Assembly (NCBI GenBank): GCA_016719385.1
Contig: JADJZA010000006.1
Location: 124,001-188,000, forward strand
From: Candidatus Microthrix subdominans
GTDB taxonomy: Bacteria > Actinomycetota > Acidimicrobiia > Acidimicrobiales > Microtrichaceae
DNA: 64,000 nt
Reading direction: 5' to 3'
A model generated the notes under the pieces. That model searched no databases and was not told the origin of the DNA. It worked only from the letters and a program-made list of their open reading frames with translations. Below, piece by piece: positions 43,519 to 52,685 of this stretch. Position numbers and translations under genes: made by a program. Positions within the stretch are counted from its first letter, which is position 1. Each line of letters starts with the position of its first letter.

Positions 43519-43549
43519 GACGGCGTGAACCCAACAGGTTCACGCCGTC
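43519..43549 (-). terminator. Perfect 13-bp hairpin after the DUF5318 gene
   Basis: GACGGCGTGAACC and GGTTCACGCCGTC pair perfectly around the loop CAACA. The stem begins in the stop codon of the DUF5318 gene (minus strand) and lies before the PBP gene. It is a good intrinsic-terminator-like stem without a T-run. Confidence 0.65.
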
Positions 43550-43946
43550 AGCTCAGCTGCGGCACGAGAAAGGTGCGCAGCAGGTGGTTCCACGCACAGG
43601 CGGTGCACACTTCGATGACGTAGCACCGGAACTCGCCCTTGCGACGTCCGATCGCCTTGAGTTCCCTGGCCGACGCCACCGCCCGCCCACCCGGCCCGAG
43701 CCGTGGACCGAAGACGTAGCGCACCAGGCGCAGGCCGTCGGATGAGGAGCACACCGGGCAGACCCCGTCGGCCGATTCCGAGCAGCCGAGGGCCACCCGC
43801 ATCAGCTCGCGCTGGGCGTCGCACACCTCGGAGCGCTCGACTTCACCAGCGGCCAGGCTCCGCAGGGTGGACTGCCGCGAGATGCGGTAATCCACCTCAC
43901 CCGAGGGCGTCGTGCGCCCGGGTAGCTGAGCCCAAAGTTGCTCCAT
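43548..43946 (-). CDS. DUF5318 family protein (putative zinc-binding)
   Basis: The 132-residue protein is of a kind found in most actinomycetes next to a class A PBP. It has an Arg-rich N-terminus (VDYRISRQSTLRSLAAGEV, DVCDAQ-like CDAQREL), a metal-binding pair VCPVCSSSDGLRLVRYVFG and a second CTACAWNHLLRTF near the end, together a zinc-ribbon set. The conserved neighbourhood suggests a wall or division role, but none is proven. The ATG at 43946 is chosen because the longer frame is antisense to the methyltransferase promoter. Confidence 0.8.
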   Translation of the reverse strand: MEQLWAQLPGRTTPSGEVDYRISRQSTLRSLAAGEVERSEVCDAQRELMRVALGCSESADGVCPVCSSSDGLRLVRYVFGPRLGPGGRAVASARELKAIGRRKGEFRCYVIEVCTACAWNHLLRTFLVPQLS

Positions 43947-44018
43947 GGGCCGACAACCTACCCGTGGCGACCCCCACCATCGCCCACACCACCGGGGTGC
44001 GCGGGTCAGACTGGCAGC

Positions 44019-44837
44019 GTGTCCAGCCTCGAAAATCGCCCGGCCTTGCGTCGCTCCCGCCGCCATCCCTCCGCCGGCAATCTTGGACCCCGCCCGTTGC
44101 TGCTGACCCCTGACGCGCCCGCCCCCGGGCTACCGCCGACCAGCTTTCCCCACGGCCTGAGCCAGCAGACCGACCTGGTCGAGCTCGGCCCCGACCTCGA
44201 CCACGCCAACCACCAACGCCTGCTCGGCAACCTCAAGGGTCGCCGGGTGCTCGAGCTGGGCATCGGCGGTGGCGCCGGCACCGTCGCCATGGCCCGCGCC
44301 GGCGCCCGGGTGATTGCGGTCGAGCCCTCCACCGCCCGGCTGCGGCGCACGCGAGCGCTGGCCGACGAGGCCGAGGTTCGGGTGGAACTCCATCAGGCGG
44401 ATCTCGCCGACCTGGCGTTCATCCGGGCGGACAGCGTCGACCTGTGCGTGTCGATCTACGCGATGGCCCGGGAGCACGACCTCAGCCGGGTGTTTCGCCA
44501 GGTGCACCGGGTGCTGCGGCCCGACGGCGTGTTTCTGGTGTCGCTGCCTCATCCGGTGGCGCACCTCACCGAGCCCGACGACTACGAACGGCCGGTCCTC
44601 GCCACCCCGTATCCGTCGGCGGACACGATCAACTGGCGGGTGGCCGGCGAGGTGGGCGAGGTGCTGTTGCACCCGATCTCCGAAGTGTTCACCACCCTGG
44701 CCCGCACCAACTTTCGGGTCGATACGCTCGCCGAGCCCTTCCCCGTCCCCGGGTCGGCCAACTCCCAGCACTTTCATCCCGCCCGCCGCTGGCTGCCCGA
44801 AACCGTGATCTTCCGGGGCCGCAAGGACGGCGGATAA
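44019..44837 (+). CDS. Class I SAM-dependent methyltransferase
   Basis: The 272 residues carry a class I methyltransferase core: motif I RVLELGIGGGAGTVAMA, VIAVEPSTARL, VDLCVSIYAMAREHDL and HRVLRPDGVFLVSLPHP. The first 60 residues are basic and Pro-rich and may not all be translated. A GTG at 44019 is the best start, while the open frame reaches back to 43938. The substrate is unknown. The 3' end faces pcnA across one copy of the palindromic repeat. Confidence 0.82.
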   Translation: MSSLENRPALRRSRRHPSAGNLGPRPLLLTPDAPAPGLPPTSFPHGLSQQTDLVELGPDLDHANHQRLLGNLKGRRVLELGIGGGAGTVAMARAGARVIAVEPSTARLRRTRALADEAEVRVELHQADLADLAFIRADSVDLCVSIYAMAREHDLSRVFRQVHRVLRPDGVFLVSLPHPVAHLTEPDDYERPVLATPYPSADTINWRVAGEVGEVLLHPISEVFTTLARTNFRVDTLAEPFPVPGSANSQHFHPARRWLPETVIFRGRKDGG

Positions 44838-44848
44838 CGCCAAACCCC

Positions 44849-44898
44849 GAACTCGGGAGCCCGCACGACCGCCAGAGCGCGCTCTGGGCTCCCCACTA
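44849..44898. repeat. Dispersed palindromic repeat, single copy (C)
   Basis: One 50-bp palindrome with arms GAACTCGGGAGCCC and GGGCTCCCCACTA and the same core as copies A1/A2, differing at only a few positions. It begins 11 bases after the methyltransferase stop and ends 20 bases before the pcnA stop, between two convergent genes. Confidence 0.85.
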
Positions 44899-44918
44899 CG
44901 GAAGTATCGGGCCTGGCG

Positions 44919-46301
44919 TCAGGCGTTCTGGTCGGCCCACCACTTGAGCAGCTCGGCCTCGGCCCGCTCGGGTTCGAGGGGACCCTCGTCGAGGCGCAGC
45001 TCCAGCAGGTGGTTGAGTGCACGACCGACCACCGGACCCGGTTCGATGCCGAGCAACTCGATCACCGCCTTGCCGTCGAGATCCGGACGGATGGCGGCCA
45101 GCTCCTCCTCGACCGCCAGCACCTCGATCCGCTCCTCGAGCGCGTCCATGCGGCGCGACAGCTCCTGGGCCTTGCGCTGGTTGCGGGTTGTGCAGTCCGA
45201 GCGGGTGAGATCGACCAGCCGGTCGAGCAGCGGGCCGGCGTCGCGCACGAAGCGACGCACCGCCGAATCGGTCCAGCCCATCTGGTAGGTGTGGAACCGC
45301 AGGTGCAGGTAGACAAGCCGGCTGACGTCGGACACCAGCTCGTTGGAGTACTTCAAGGACCGCATGCGGGCCTTGGTCATGCGGGCCCCGACCACCTCGT
45401 GGTGATGAAAGCTCACCTTGCCCGAGGAGAACGATCGGGTGTCCGGCTTGCCCACGTCGTGAAACAGCGCCGCCAGGCGCACGACCAGCTCGGGCTGAGT
45501 CTTGGCGACGACCGCGATCGAGTGGGCGAGCACGTCCTTGTGGCGGTGGATCGGGTCCTGCTCGACGCGCAGCGCCGGCAGCTCGGGAAAGAACTGGGCG
45601 GCCAGACCGGTGTCGTGAAGAAACCACAGGCCGGGCGAGGGGTCCGGAACGACCACCAGCTTGTTCAGCTCGTCGCGGATGCGTTCGGGGGACACGATCG
45701 ACAGTCGCTCGGCCATGTCGCGCACCGCCTGGACGACGTCGTCATCGGGCACCAGGTGGTGGGAGGCGATGAAGCGCGCCGCCCGCATCATGCGCAGCGG
45801 ATCCTCCCCGAAGGACACCTGAGGCCCGGACGGGGTGCGCAGCCGCGAGGCGGCCAGGTCGGCCGCACCGTCGAAGGGGTCGATCAGCTCGGGCGCCGTG
45901 CCGGTGACCTCGAGTGCCATCGCGTTGACCGTGAAGTCGCGCCGGGCCAGATCGTCGACGACGTCGGCCGAGAAGGTCACCTCGGGCTTGCGGCTCTCCG
46001 GGTGGTACACCTCGGCCCGGTGGGTGGTGATCTCCACGGTCACCCCGGCGGCCATCGCCCCGATGGTGCCGAAGCGTTCGCCCTGGGTCCACAGGGCGTC
46101 GGCCCACCCGCCGAGCGTCGCCTTGATCTGCTCGGGCGAGGCGTCGGTCGTGAAGTCGAGGTCCTCGGGCAGGCGGTCGCCGCCCAAGAGCAGGTCGCGC
46201 ACCGAGCCGCCGACGAGGTACAGGCGATGATCGCGGGCGCTGAAGCGCTCGGCCAGGGGGCGCAGGCTGTCCAGTAAGGACGCCAGTCGGGTCGGGATCA
46301 C
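44919..46301 (-). CDS. pcnA: tRNA nucleotidyltransferase (CCA-adding type, PcnA)
   Basis: The enzyme adds or repairs the 3' CCA of tRNAs, needed since the tRNA here lacks an encoded CCA. The 460 residues start with the nucleotidyltransferase fold RLYLVGGSVRDLLLGG and the metal pair EDLDFTTDA, then RRDFTVNAMAL and the flexible GEDPLRMMRAARF. A C-terminal HD domain follows (RLAALFHDVGKPDTRS, about residue 285), as in actinobacterial PcnA. The GTG at 46301 is the start. In actinomycetes this gene sits near the origin upstream of the DUF6049/kinase/sigma cluster, as here. Confidence 0.94.
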   Translation of the reverse strand: MIPTRLASLLDSLRPLAERFSARDHRLYLVGGSVRDLLLGGDRLPEDLDFTTDASPEQIKATLGGWADALWTQGERFGTIGAMAAGVTVEITTHRAEVYHPESRKPEVTFSADVVDDLARRDFTVNAMALEVTGTAPELIDPFDGAADLAASRLRTPSGPQVSFGEDPLRMMRAARFIASHHLVPDDDVVQAVRDMAERLSIVSPERIRDELNKLVVVPDPSPGLWFLHDTGLAAQFFPELPALRVEQDPIHRHKDVLAHSIAVVAKTQPELVVRLAALFHDVGKPDTRSFSSGKVSFHHHEVVGARMTKARMRSLKYSNELVSDVSRLVYLHLRFHTYQMGWTDSAVRRFVRDAGPLLDRLVDLTRSDCTTRNQRKAQELSRRMDALEERIEVLAVEEELAAIRPDLDGKAVIELLGIEPGPVVGRALNHLLELRLDEGPLEPERAEAELLKWWADQNA

Positions 46302-46356
46302 CGCAGCGAGGCTACAAGAGGCTGTCGGGGCTGCAGACAGGCGGGGCCGCAGGGCC

Positions 46357-47409
46357 TCAGGCCGGCAGGTCGAGGCGGCGGCGCGCCGCGTCGAGGCTGG
46401 CGATGACCTCGGCACCCGGGCCGCCCCAGGAGGGCCGGTCGACCGGGGGGAGCCCGGCGTCGGTGATCGTCGAGAGCGTGGCGCGCAACGAATCCCGCAG
46501 GGCCTCGAGGTCGTAGCCCCCCTCGAGGAACAGCATGCGCCTGCCGGGCGTCGACCAGCCGAGCAATGCGCCGGTGAGTGCCCCGAAGTCGGCGTCGGTC
46601 AACGCCAGCCCGCAAAGGGGGTCGCGCCGGTGGCCGTCGTAGCCCGCCGAGATCAGCACCCACGTGGGGGCAAACGCCTCGATCGCTGCGCCGACCGGGC
46701 CCTCGAGCGACGCCAGGTAATGCTCGACGGTGGCACCGCTTGGCAGAGGGATGTTGAGCGTGGTGCCCAGCCCCCGGCCCGCCCCCATCTCCTCGATCCT
46801 GCCGGATCCCGGATACTGAGGGAACTCGTGCCAACTCACCATCATCACGTCGTCGCGCCCGTAGAAGATGTCTTGGGTGCCGTTGCCGTGATGGGCATCG
46901 AAGTCGGCGATCAGCACCCGCTCGCCGCGCGCTGCCAACGCCGCTGCACTCACGGCCACGTTGTTGAACAGACAGAAGCCCATCGCCGTCGTGGCGGTGG
47001 CGTGATGGCCTGGGGGCCGGACCACGCAGAAGGCGGTGTCCAGCTCGGGGGAGGGCGGCCCGGCAGGCTGGGCCGACAGCGTCTCGATCGCGCTCAGCCC
47101 AGAGCCCGCTGCGGCGAGCGCTGCTGGCAGCGACGCCGCCACCAGCGGCGTGTCGGCGTCGATCGAGCCGCCTCCCGAGTTGGCCAGCACGCGGATGCGT
47201 CCGACGTGCTCGGCACTATGAACCAGCATCAGCTCGGCGTCGGTCGCCGGTCGTGGCTCGATCACCCTCAGGGCGCCCTCAAACTCCGGATCGCGGAGCG
47301 CCGCAGCGGTGGCCGTCAGGCGGGCGGCACGCTCCGGGTGCCAACGACCGGTGTCGTGTGCGGCGAAGCGATCGCTGGTGACGACCAGCACCGTCACGGC
47401 ATGAACCAT
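46357..47409 (-). CDS. Histone deacetylase family amidohydrolase
   Basis: Bacterial HDAC-like zinc enzymes remove acetyl groups from polyamines, acetoin-related molecules or proteins. The 350-residue protein has the full active site: RPPGHHA (His pair), the zinc ligands in IADFDAHHGNGTQDIFY, and Asp in SAGYDGHRRDPL, plus FLEGGYDLEAL. Length fits class II/acetylpolyamine amidohydrolase-like members. It is divergent from a GNAT acetyltransferase with a 95-base gap, so an acetylation/deacetylation pair may share control. Confidence 0.92.
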   Translation of the reverse strand: MVHAVTVLVVTSDRFAAHDTGRWHPERAARLTATAAALRDPEFEGALRVIEPRPATDAELMLVHSAEHVGRIRVLANSGGGSIDADTPLVAASLPAALAAAGSGLSAIETLSAQPAGPPSPELDTAFCVVRPPGHHATATTAMGFCLFNNVAVSAAALAARGERVLIADFDAHHGNGTQDIFYGRDDVMMVSWHEFPQYPGSGRIEEMGAGRGLGTTLNIPLPSGATVEHYLASLEGPVGAAIEAFAPTWVLISAGYDGHRRDPLCGLALTDADFGALTGALLGWSTPGRRMLFLEGGYDLEALRDSLRATLSTITDAGLPPVDRPSWGGPGAEVIASLDAARRRLDLPA

Positions 47410-47504
47410 CGGTTGCGTCGCAGGTGCCTCGGCGATGGCATGTCGATCCTCCCGGGTTCGGGTGCGGTCACCGTAGCGGAGCCAGCACTAACCTCGCGAC
47501 TGCC

Positions 47505-48239
47505 ATGGCTCGATCCTCCACACTCGCCTGGCGCGGCGAACGCTTTCGGGTGACCCCCTGGCGTGGCGAGGGTGTTGTCGCCCACCTGTCGATCGATGCC
47601 CGCGGTGCACACCCCACCACCACGGGCGTGGGTCGATGCGTCGCCGAGGCAACCGAACGAGGCTTCGAGCGCATCTTGACCGCCGCCCTCCACGACGACG
47701 ATCTCCATCCGTTCGTTCAGCATGGGTTCGAGCCGGTCGAGGAGCTGATCGTGCTCGCCCACGACCTGGCCACCCTGCCGACTGCGCCGACCTACCGGGT
47801 GCGCTCGTTTCGTCTCCGCTACCGCAGCGAGGTACTCGCCGTCGACGAGCGCGCCTTCCAGCAATTCTGGCAGCTGGACTCGGCCGGCCTCGATGAGGCC
47901 TTCGGGGCGACGCCCCGGGCCCGCGGGCGGCTGGTGAGGGATCACCACTCGGTCATCGCCTACAGCGTGGTCGGACTGTCCGGGTCCGAAGCCTTCATCC
48001 AGCGTCTGGCGGTCGACCCGGACCACCAGGGAGTGGGCCTGGGCCGGGCGCTGACCGTCGACGGCCTGGCCTGGGCCAAGTCGCACATGGCCGGGGTGGC
48101 CTTCGTCAACACTCAGCGCTCGAACTCCGCCGCCCTCGAGCTGTACGACAAGCTGGGGTTCCAGCGCCGGTCGCGGCCGTTGACCGTGATGGGCCTGTGG
48201 CTCGACGATCGCCCCGACGACGCTGCGGCGGGCCGATGA
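47505..48239 (+). CDS. GNAT-family N-acetyltransferase
   Basis: The 244-residue protein has a C-terminal GNAT domain with IQRLAVDPDHQGVGLGRALTVDGL (acetyl-CoA loop core: DPDHQGVGLGRAL) and FVNTQRSNSAALELYDKLGF. The N-terminal half looks like a weakened second GNAT module (RGAHPTTTGVGRCVAEATERGF, HGFEPVEELIVL), as in mycothiol synthase MshD and other double-GNAT proteins. Its substrate is unknown. It starts the ATGA-overlapping operon with DUF6049, the kinase, the sigma factor and a membrane protein. In related genomes a NUDIX gene often has this position. Confidence 0.85.
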   Translation: MARSSTLAWRGERFRVTPWRGEGVVAHLSIDARGAHPTTTGVGRCVAEATERGFERILTAALHDDDLHPFVQHGFEPVEELIVLAHDLATLPTAPTYRVRSFRLRYRSEVLAVDERAFQQFWQLDSAGLDEAFGATPRARGRLVRDHHSVIAYSVVGLSGSEAFIQRLAVDPDHQGVGLGRALTVDGLAWAKSHMAGVAFVNTQRSNSAALELYDKLGFQRRSRPLTVMGLWLDDRPDDAAAGR

Positions 48240-50458
48240 ACCTCGGCCCGGCGGTGCCCCGGCCATGCGGCCGACGCCCCCTGATGGCGCGTCTGAAGGT
48301 GGGCGTCGGCCTCGCAGTGGGGTTAGGCCTCGGCCTGCTCGCCGGCCCCCTCCCCGCGGCGCAGGCCGGTACCGGGGTAGCCGGGCGCGCCCCCTCCGCG
48401 CCACCGCTGCGCATCGTCGACACGTCGACCTTCGTCCCCGCCGACGGGACGTTCAGCTTCGGCGTCGATACCGCCGACCTCCGCCTCACCGACGAGCTGG
48501 CCTGGACGGTGCACAGCCTCATCCCCAACACGACCGAAGCGATCGAGTCGGCGCTCGACGGCGAGCCCGGCCCGCCACTCCGATCCGAACAACGAGCCAC
48601 CATCGCCGAGCTCGGACTGGTCGGCGGTCAAGTGCCCGATTCCACCCCGGGGGACGGTCGCCGCAACGCCACCGTCACCATCCCGGTGCGCTCGAAGGCC
48701 GGCGACAGCGACCGGGTCTTCCTGCCCGACGCCGGCATCTATCCGGTCAGCGTCCGACTGCTCCAGGACGGCGACGAGCTCGACACCGTCACGCTGCCAC
48801 TCATTCGTCTCGGTCGCTCCCCCACCGATCGTCCCCGCCTGGTTCATCTGATTCGCACGATCTCCGGTGGACCCTCGCTACAACTCGACGGCGCCGCCAA
48901 GCCCTCGACCGGCGACCTGACCGAGCTGAGAGCGCTGACCGAACAGCTCGCCACCGTGCCCGCCGATGCCGACACATCGGCGCTGTCGGTGTCGTTGCCG
49001 GCCGAACTGCTCGACACCCTGGCCATCGCCGGGTCCCCCGAGGAGGCACAGGTCGTCGACGGGCTGGCGAAAGTGGCCGATCGTGCCACCTGGTTGTCCT
49101 CCCCGTATGTGCCCCTCAACCTGGGGGTGTGGGCAGCCGCCGACGTCGCCCAGAATCCGGCGCTGACGATCAGCTACGACGTGGCGCAGCGGCGGCTGTC
49201 CGACCTGCTCGACGTCGAGGTGAACGATGCCCTCGTTCCGCCGGACTGGACGCTGGCCGCGCCCACAGTCGGGTTCCTCGCCGACCGGGGCGCCACGACC
49301 GTGCTCCTCGATCCCAACGTCGTCCGTTCTGGAGACCAACCCGGCGCTGCGACGTCGGTGGAAGGCACGACGGTGAACGCCGCCGACCGTCGGACGCGCC
49401 AGACCGAGCAACCCGAGGACACCAACACGGGCAGCGTCAAGGCGTCGCTGCCGGCGCTGACGGTGAGCGACTTCGACCTCACAACCGAGACTGATCGATC
49501 GGATGCCGACCCCGACACGAACCCCACGGTGGATGCCGTCGGGGTGGCCCGGCAGCTGGCGCTGCTCAGCGCCGCGCCCCTGGCCAACGAGGAACGGCTC
49601 GGCGACCCGACCGACGGGTCCGACGCCGACCGGCCCACCGGCCCCTTCGACGTCGTGGCGCTGCGCGTGCCCGACTCCTTGGCCGACGGGCAGCTCGGAG
49701 CGCTCGTCGCCTCGTTGAGCGAGGCGACGGGCGTGCTCGCCCCGGTCGACGCCGACGGGCTCGTCAAGGCGGTCGGTCGAGCCAGCTCCGCTTCGAGATC
49801 AAACGGGGGGCCACCCAAGGAGTCGGAGGTCGTCCTGCGCAACGCCACCGTCACCCAGTTCGGGGCCTTGGAGTTCGCCACCTACCGGGGTCAGCAGGCG
49901 GTCAACGCGGCGTCAACGCTCGACCCGGGCAACGAGGCGGCCGAGCTGGCACAGCGCCAGCTGCTGGTGGCGCCCCACCTCGGCCTGTCCCCCGACGAGT
50001 CCGAGGCCTACGCGTTGGCCGGCCGCGGCGGGGCCCAGGCGGTGCTCGACTCGGTGTCGCTGGGCGACCTGTCCACGATCACGCTCGCAGCCCGCCGAAG
50101 CAAGGTTCCCTTTCGGTTCCGCAACGAACTGGCCGACCCCGTCACCGTCTCGCTTCGCGTTCAATCCGACCGCCTGAAGTTCACCGACGCCGACCCTGAC
50201 GGACGCATCGAGCTGACGCTGCCACCTGGCGCCTCCACATCGGAGGTCTCGGTCGAGGTCGTCACCTCGGGCGTATTCAGCGTCACCGCCGACGTCCTGA
50301 CGCCGACGGGATCCGACGTGATCGAACGCCAGGAGTTTCAGGTTCGCTCGCGCGCCTTTTCGGGGGTGGGTGTGACGCTGTCGGTGGCGTCCCTCGCCGT
50401 GTTGGCCCTGTGGTGGATCCGCACCGCACGAGCAAAGCGTCACGCCGAAGGCCAGTGA
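48236..50458 (+). CDS. DUF6049 family secreted/membrane-anchored protein
   Basis: The 740-residue protein has an N-terminal signal (basic residues 8-20, hydrophobic 21-37, AAQAGT), a large Asp/Thr/Ala-rich extracellular region and a C-terminal membrane helix followed by a basic tail (ALWWIRTARAKRH). DUF6049 proteins occur in actinomycetes just upstream of murJ near the origin, and presumably work in wall synthesis outside the membrane. Here the next gene is a protein kinase and no murJ is present. The start ATG overlaps the GNAT stop and its own stop overlaps the kinase ATG. Confidence 0.8.
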   Translation: MNLGPAVPRPCGRRPLMARLKVGVGLAVGLGLGLLAGPLPAAQAGTGVAGRAPSAPPLRIVDTSTFVPADGTFSFGVDTADLRLTDELAWTVHSLIPNTTEAIESALDGEPGPPLRSEQRATIAELGLVGGQVPDSTPGDGRRNATVTIPVRSKAGDSDRVFLPDAGIYPVSVRLLQDGDELDTVTLPLIRLGRSPTDRPRLVHLIRTISGGPSLQLDGAAKPSTGDLTELRALTEQLATVPADADTSALSVSLPAELLDTLAIAGSPEEAQVVDGLAKVADRATWLSSPYVPLNLGVWAAADVAQNPALTISYDVAQRRLSDLLDVEVNDALVPPDWTLAAPTVGFLADRGATTVLLDPNVVRSGDQPGAATSVEGTTVNAADRRTRQTEQPEDTNTGSVKASLPALTVSDFDLTTETDRSDADPDTNPTVDAVGVARQLALLSAAPLANEERLGDPTDGSDADRPTGPFDVVALRVPDSLADGQLGALVASLSEATGVLAPVDADGLVKAVGRASSASRSNGGPPKESEVVLRNATVTQFGALEFATYRGQQAVNAASTLDPGNEAAELAQRQLLVAPHLGLSPDESEAYALAGRGGAQAVLDSVSLGDLSTITLAARRSKVPFRFRNELADPVTVSLRVQSDRLKFTDADPDGRIELTLPPGASTSEVSVEVVTSGVFSVTADVLTPTGSDVIERQEFQVRSRAFSGVGVTLSVASLAVLALWWIRTARAKRHAEGQ

Positions 50459-52038
50459 TGGCCCAGCCGAGCACCGCTCGGCCAGTAACCTTCACCCCCA
50501 TGCCCGGGAACGCCACCGACTCGCCGTCCCCGTCGGCCGATTATCCTGCGGGAACGATGCTCGGCGAGCGCTATCGCCTGGAGCGCAAGGTGGGCACCGG
50601 TGGCATGGCCCAGGTGTGGGAGGCCTCCGATCTGGTCCTGGATCGCCGGGTGGCGGTCAAGATCCTCCACCCCCACCTGGCGACCGACACCTCGGTCACC
50701 CGCTTCCGGCGCGAGGCGATCGCGGCGGCCCGCCTGGCCCATCCCAACGTCGTTTCGATCTTCGACACGATCTCCGCCGACGGGGTCGAGGCGATCGTCA
50801 TGGAGCTGGTCGACGGCACCACCCTGCGGCGTCACCTCGACCGTCACGAGCGCCTCAGCCCCGACGATGCACTGCACATTGGCACCTCGGTGTGCGACGC
50901 CCTGGCTGCCGCCCATGGGTCGCACCTGGTCCATCGCGACATCAAACCGGCCAACATCTTGTTGTGCCGGGACGGCAGGGTGAAGATCGCCGATTTCGGC
51001 ATCGCCAAGGCCGCCGTCGGCGACGGCCTGACCCGGGAGGGCACGCTGGTGGGCACCGCCGCCTACCTGGCCCCAGAGCAGGTGGAAGGCTTGGGAGTGG
51101 ACGGTCGAACCGACCTGTACGCGCTCGGCTTGGTGCTCTACGAGGCGCTGACCGGCTCGCTGCCCTTCACCGGTGACAGCGACGCAGCCGTGGCGCTGGC
51201 CCGGCTGCGCGTGACGCCACCCAACGCACATCGCGTGCGCAGCGCCGTTCCTCGGGCGACCGCCGGCGTGATTGCGAAGTCCCTGGCCAAGGAGCCCGAC
51301 GACCGCTACCAGGACGCCGCGTCGATGCGCCGGGCGCTGCTCGAGGCCGGCACCGGCGATCTGGGCACGCTGGAGGCGATGCCCGTCGCCGAACCGGGTG
51401 GCGACGACCGGACCCCGACCAACGAGACCTCGAACTTCTCCACCGAGCGCCGCTGGCTGGTGCCGGCCTTGGTGATCGCCTTGGTCGGATCGGCCCTGAT
51501 GATTGCGTATGCGCTGCTCAGCGGAGGCGGCGATCAGGCCGACCTGATCGGTCCCGCTGACGACGCGCCGCCCGCTGTCGCCAAGATCATCGGAGCCCAG
51601 GATGTCGATCCCAACGGCGACGACGCCGAGCACGCAGACGAACTCCCCAACAGCTTCGATCAAAACGACGAGACGTTCTGGTCCACCGAGAGCTACGGGT
51701 CGGCCAACCTGGGTAACAAGCCCGGCGTCGGCATCGGCTGGGTCGTCAAGCCCGCTCAGATCGAACGCCTCAACCTCACGACCACATCGACGGGATGGTC
51801 GGCCGATGTCTACGTGCTCGAACGCCAACAGGACCTGGTGGACTTCGACCCCGAGGCCAACGTGGTCGCAACCTCGATTGGTCCGGTGACCACCGGGACG
51901 GTCGAGCTCAACCTGCAGGCGAGACAGGGCGAGGTTGTCCTGTTGTGGATCACCGACCTGGGCGACGCCGAATCGGGCCAGGATCTGCCGTATTCGGTCC
52001 GGATCAACGAGGCCGAGATCCTTGTCACCCAGGGGTGA
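50458..52038 (+). CDS. Transmembrane Ser/Thr protein kinase with extracellular sensor domain
   Basis: A PknB-type kinase of 526 residues. The kinase domain (about 33-300) has the glycine loop VGTGGMAQV, Lys68 in VAVKIL, LVHRDIKPANILL, the metal motif ADFGIAK and the AYLAPEQ activation segment, so it looks active. A membrane helix (about 342-362) leads to an outer beta domain (to 526) that resembles the discoidin-like end of mycobacterial MviN, which is MurJ plus an inactive kinase. Here the kinase is active and the flippase is absent. The start overlaps the DUF6049 stop (TGATG); a second ATG is at 50500. Confidence 0.88.
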   Translation: MAQPSTARPVTFTPMPGNATDSPSPSADYPAGTMLGERYRLERKVGTGGMAQVWEASDLVLDRRVAVKILHPHLATDTSVTRFRREAIAAARLAHPNVVSIFDTISADGVEAIVMELVDGTTLRRHLDRHERLSPDDALHIGTSVCDALAAAHGSHLVHRDIKPANILLCRDGRVKIADFGIAKAAVGDGLTREGTLVGTAAYLAPEQVEGLGVDGRTDLYALGLVLYEALTGSLPFTGDSDAAVALARLRVTPPNAHRVRSAVPRATAGVIAKSLAKEPDDRYQDAASMRRALLEAGTGDLGTLEAMPVAEPGGDDRTPTNETSNFSTERRWLVPALVIALVGSALMIAYALLSGGGDQADLIGPADDAPPAVAKIIGAQDVDPNGDDAEHADELPNSFDQNDETFWSTESYGSANLGNKPGVGIGWVVKPAQIERLNLTTTSTGWSADVYVLERQQDLVDFDPEANVVATSIGPVTTGTVELNLQARQGEVVLLWITDLGDAESGQDLPYSVRINEAEILVTQG

Positions 52039-52685
52039 GCCCGGCCGCCGACCGCCGCACCGACGACCATGCGGTCGATGCCGGCCTGGTCCGATCGGCC
52101 CAGGCCGGAGACCGTGCGGCGATGGAGCGACTGCTGCGCCGCCATCACGACCGGCTCCATGCGGTCTGTTGCGGCGTGGTCGGACAAAGCGATGCCGACG
52201 ACGCCACCCAGGCGACACTCATGTCGATCGTGGGGGGCCTCGCCCGATTTGATCACCGGGCCCGCTTCAGCACCTGGAGCCACCGCATCGCGGTCAACGC
52301 CGCACTCGACGAGCTGCGGCGGCGCGCACGCCGGCCCCAACCCCACGATCCCATCGAGGGTGGCGGTGACGCCCGGCATCCCCATCGGCGGGAACTCGAA
52401 GCCCTGCGCGCAACGTCCAAGCAGCCAATGGACCCACGTGCCGATGCCCCGGAGGGCAGTCTCGACCATGGCGACCCGGCGCAGCGGGTCGTCGATCGTC
52501 AAGTGGTCGAGGCCGCCCTGGCCGGCCTGAGCGACGACTTCCGGGTCCCCCTGGTGCTCGCCGAATACGGCGCCCTGGAATACGCCGAGATCGCCGAGGC
52601 GCTCGAGATCCCGGTGGGCACCGTGCGCAGCCGGATCGCCCGGGCCCGTCGACAGCTGGGGTTCTACGGGGAGTCGCTGCGATGA
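52035..52685 (+). CDS. ECF-family RNA polymerase sigma factor
   Basis: The 216-residue protein has region 2 (ERLLRRHHDRLHAVCCGVVG, DDATQATLMSIVGGLARF, FSTWSHRIAVNAALDELRRR) and region 4 (VVEAALAGLSDDFRVPLVLAEY, EYAEIAEALEIPVGTVRSRI) joined by a long Pro/Asp linker. This is the SigM-like position of the origin cluster of actinomycetes. It starts with a GTG overlapping the kinase stop, and the next gene overlaps its own stop, so it is translated with its presumed membrane partner. The same-strand frame upstream is only a kinase shadow. Confidence 0.9.
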   Translation: MSPAADRRTDDHAVDAGLVRSAQAGDRAAMERLLRRHHDRLHAVCCGVVGQSDADDATQATLMSIVGGLARFDHRARFSTWSHRIAVNAALDELRRRARRPQPHDPIEGGGDARHPHRRELEALRATSKQPMDPRADAPEGSLDHGDPAQRVVDRQVVEAALAGLSDDFRVPLVLAEYGALEYAEIAEALEIPVGTVRSRIARARRQLGFYGESLR

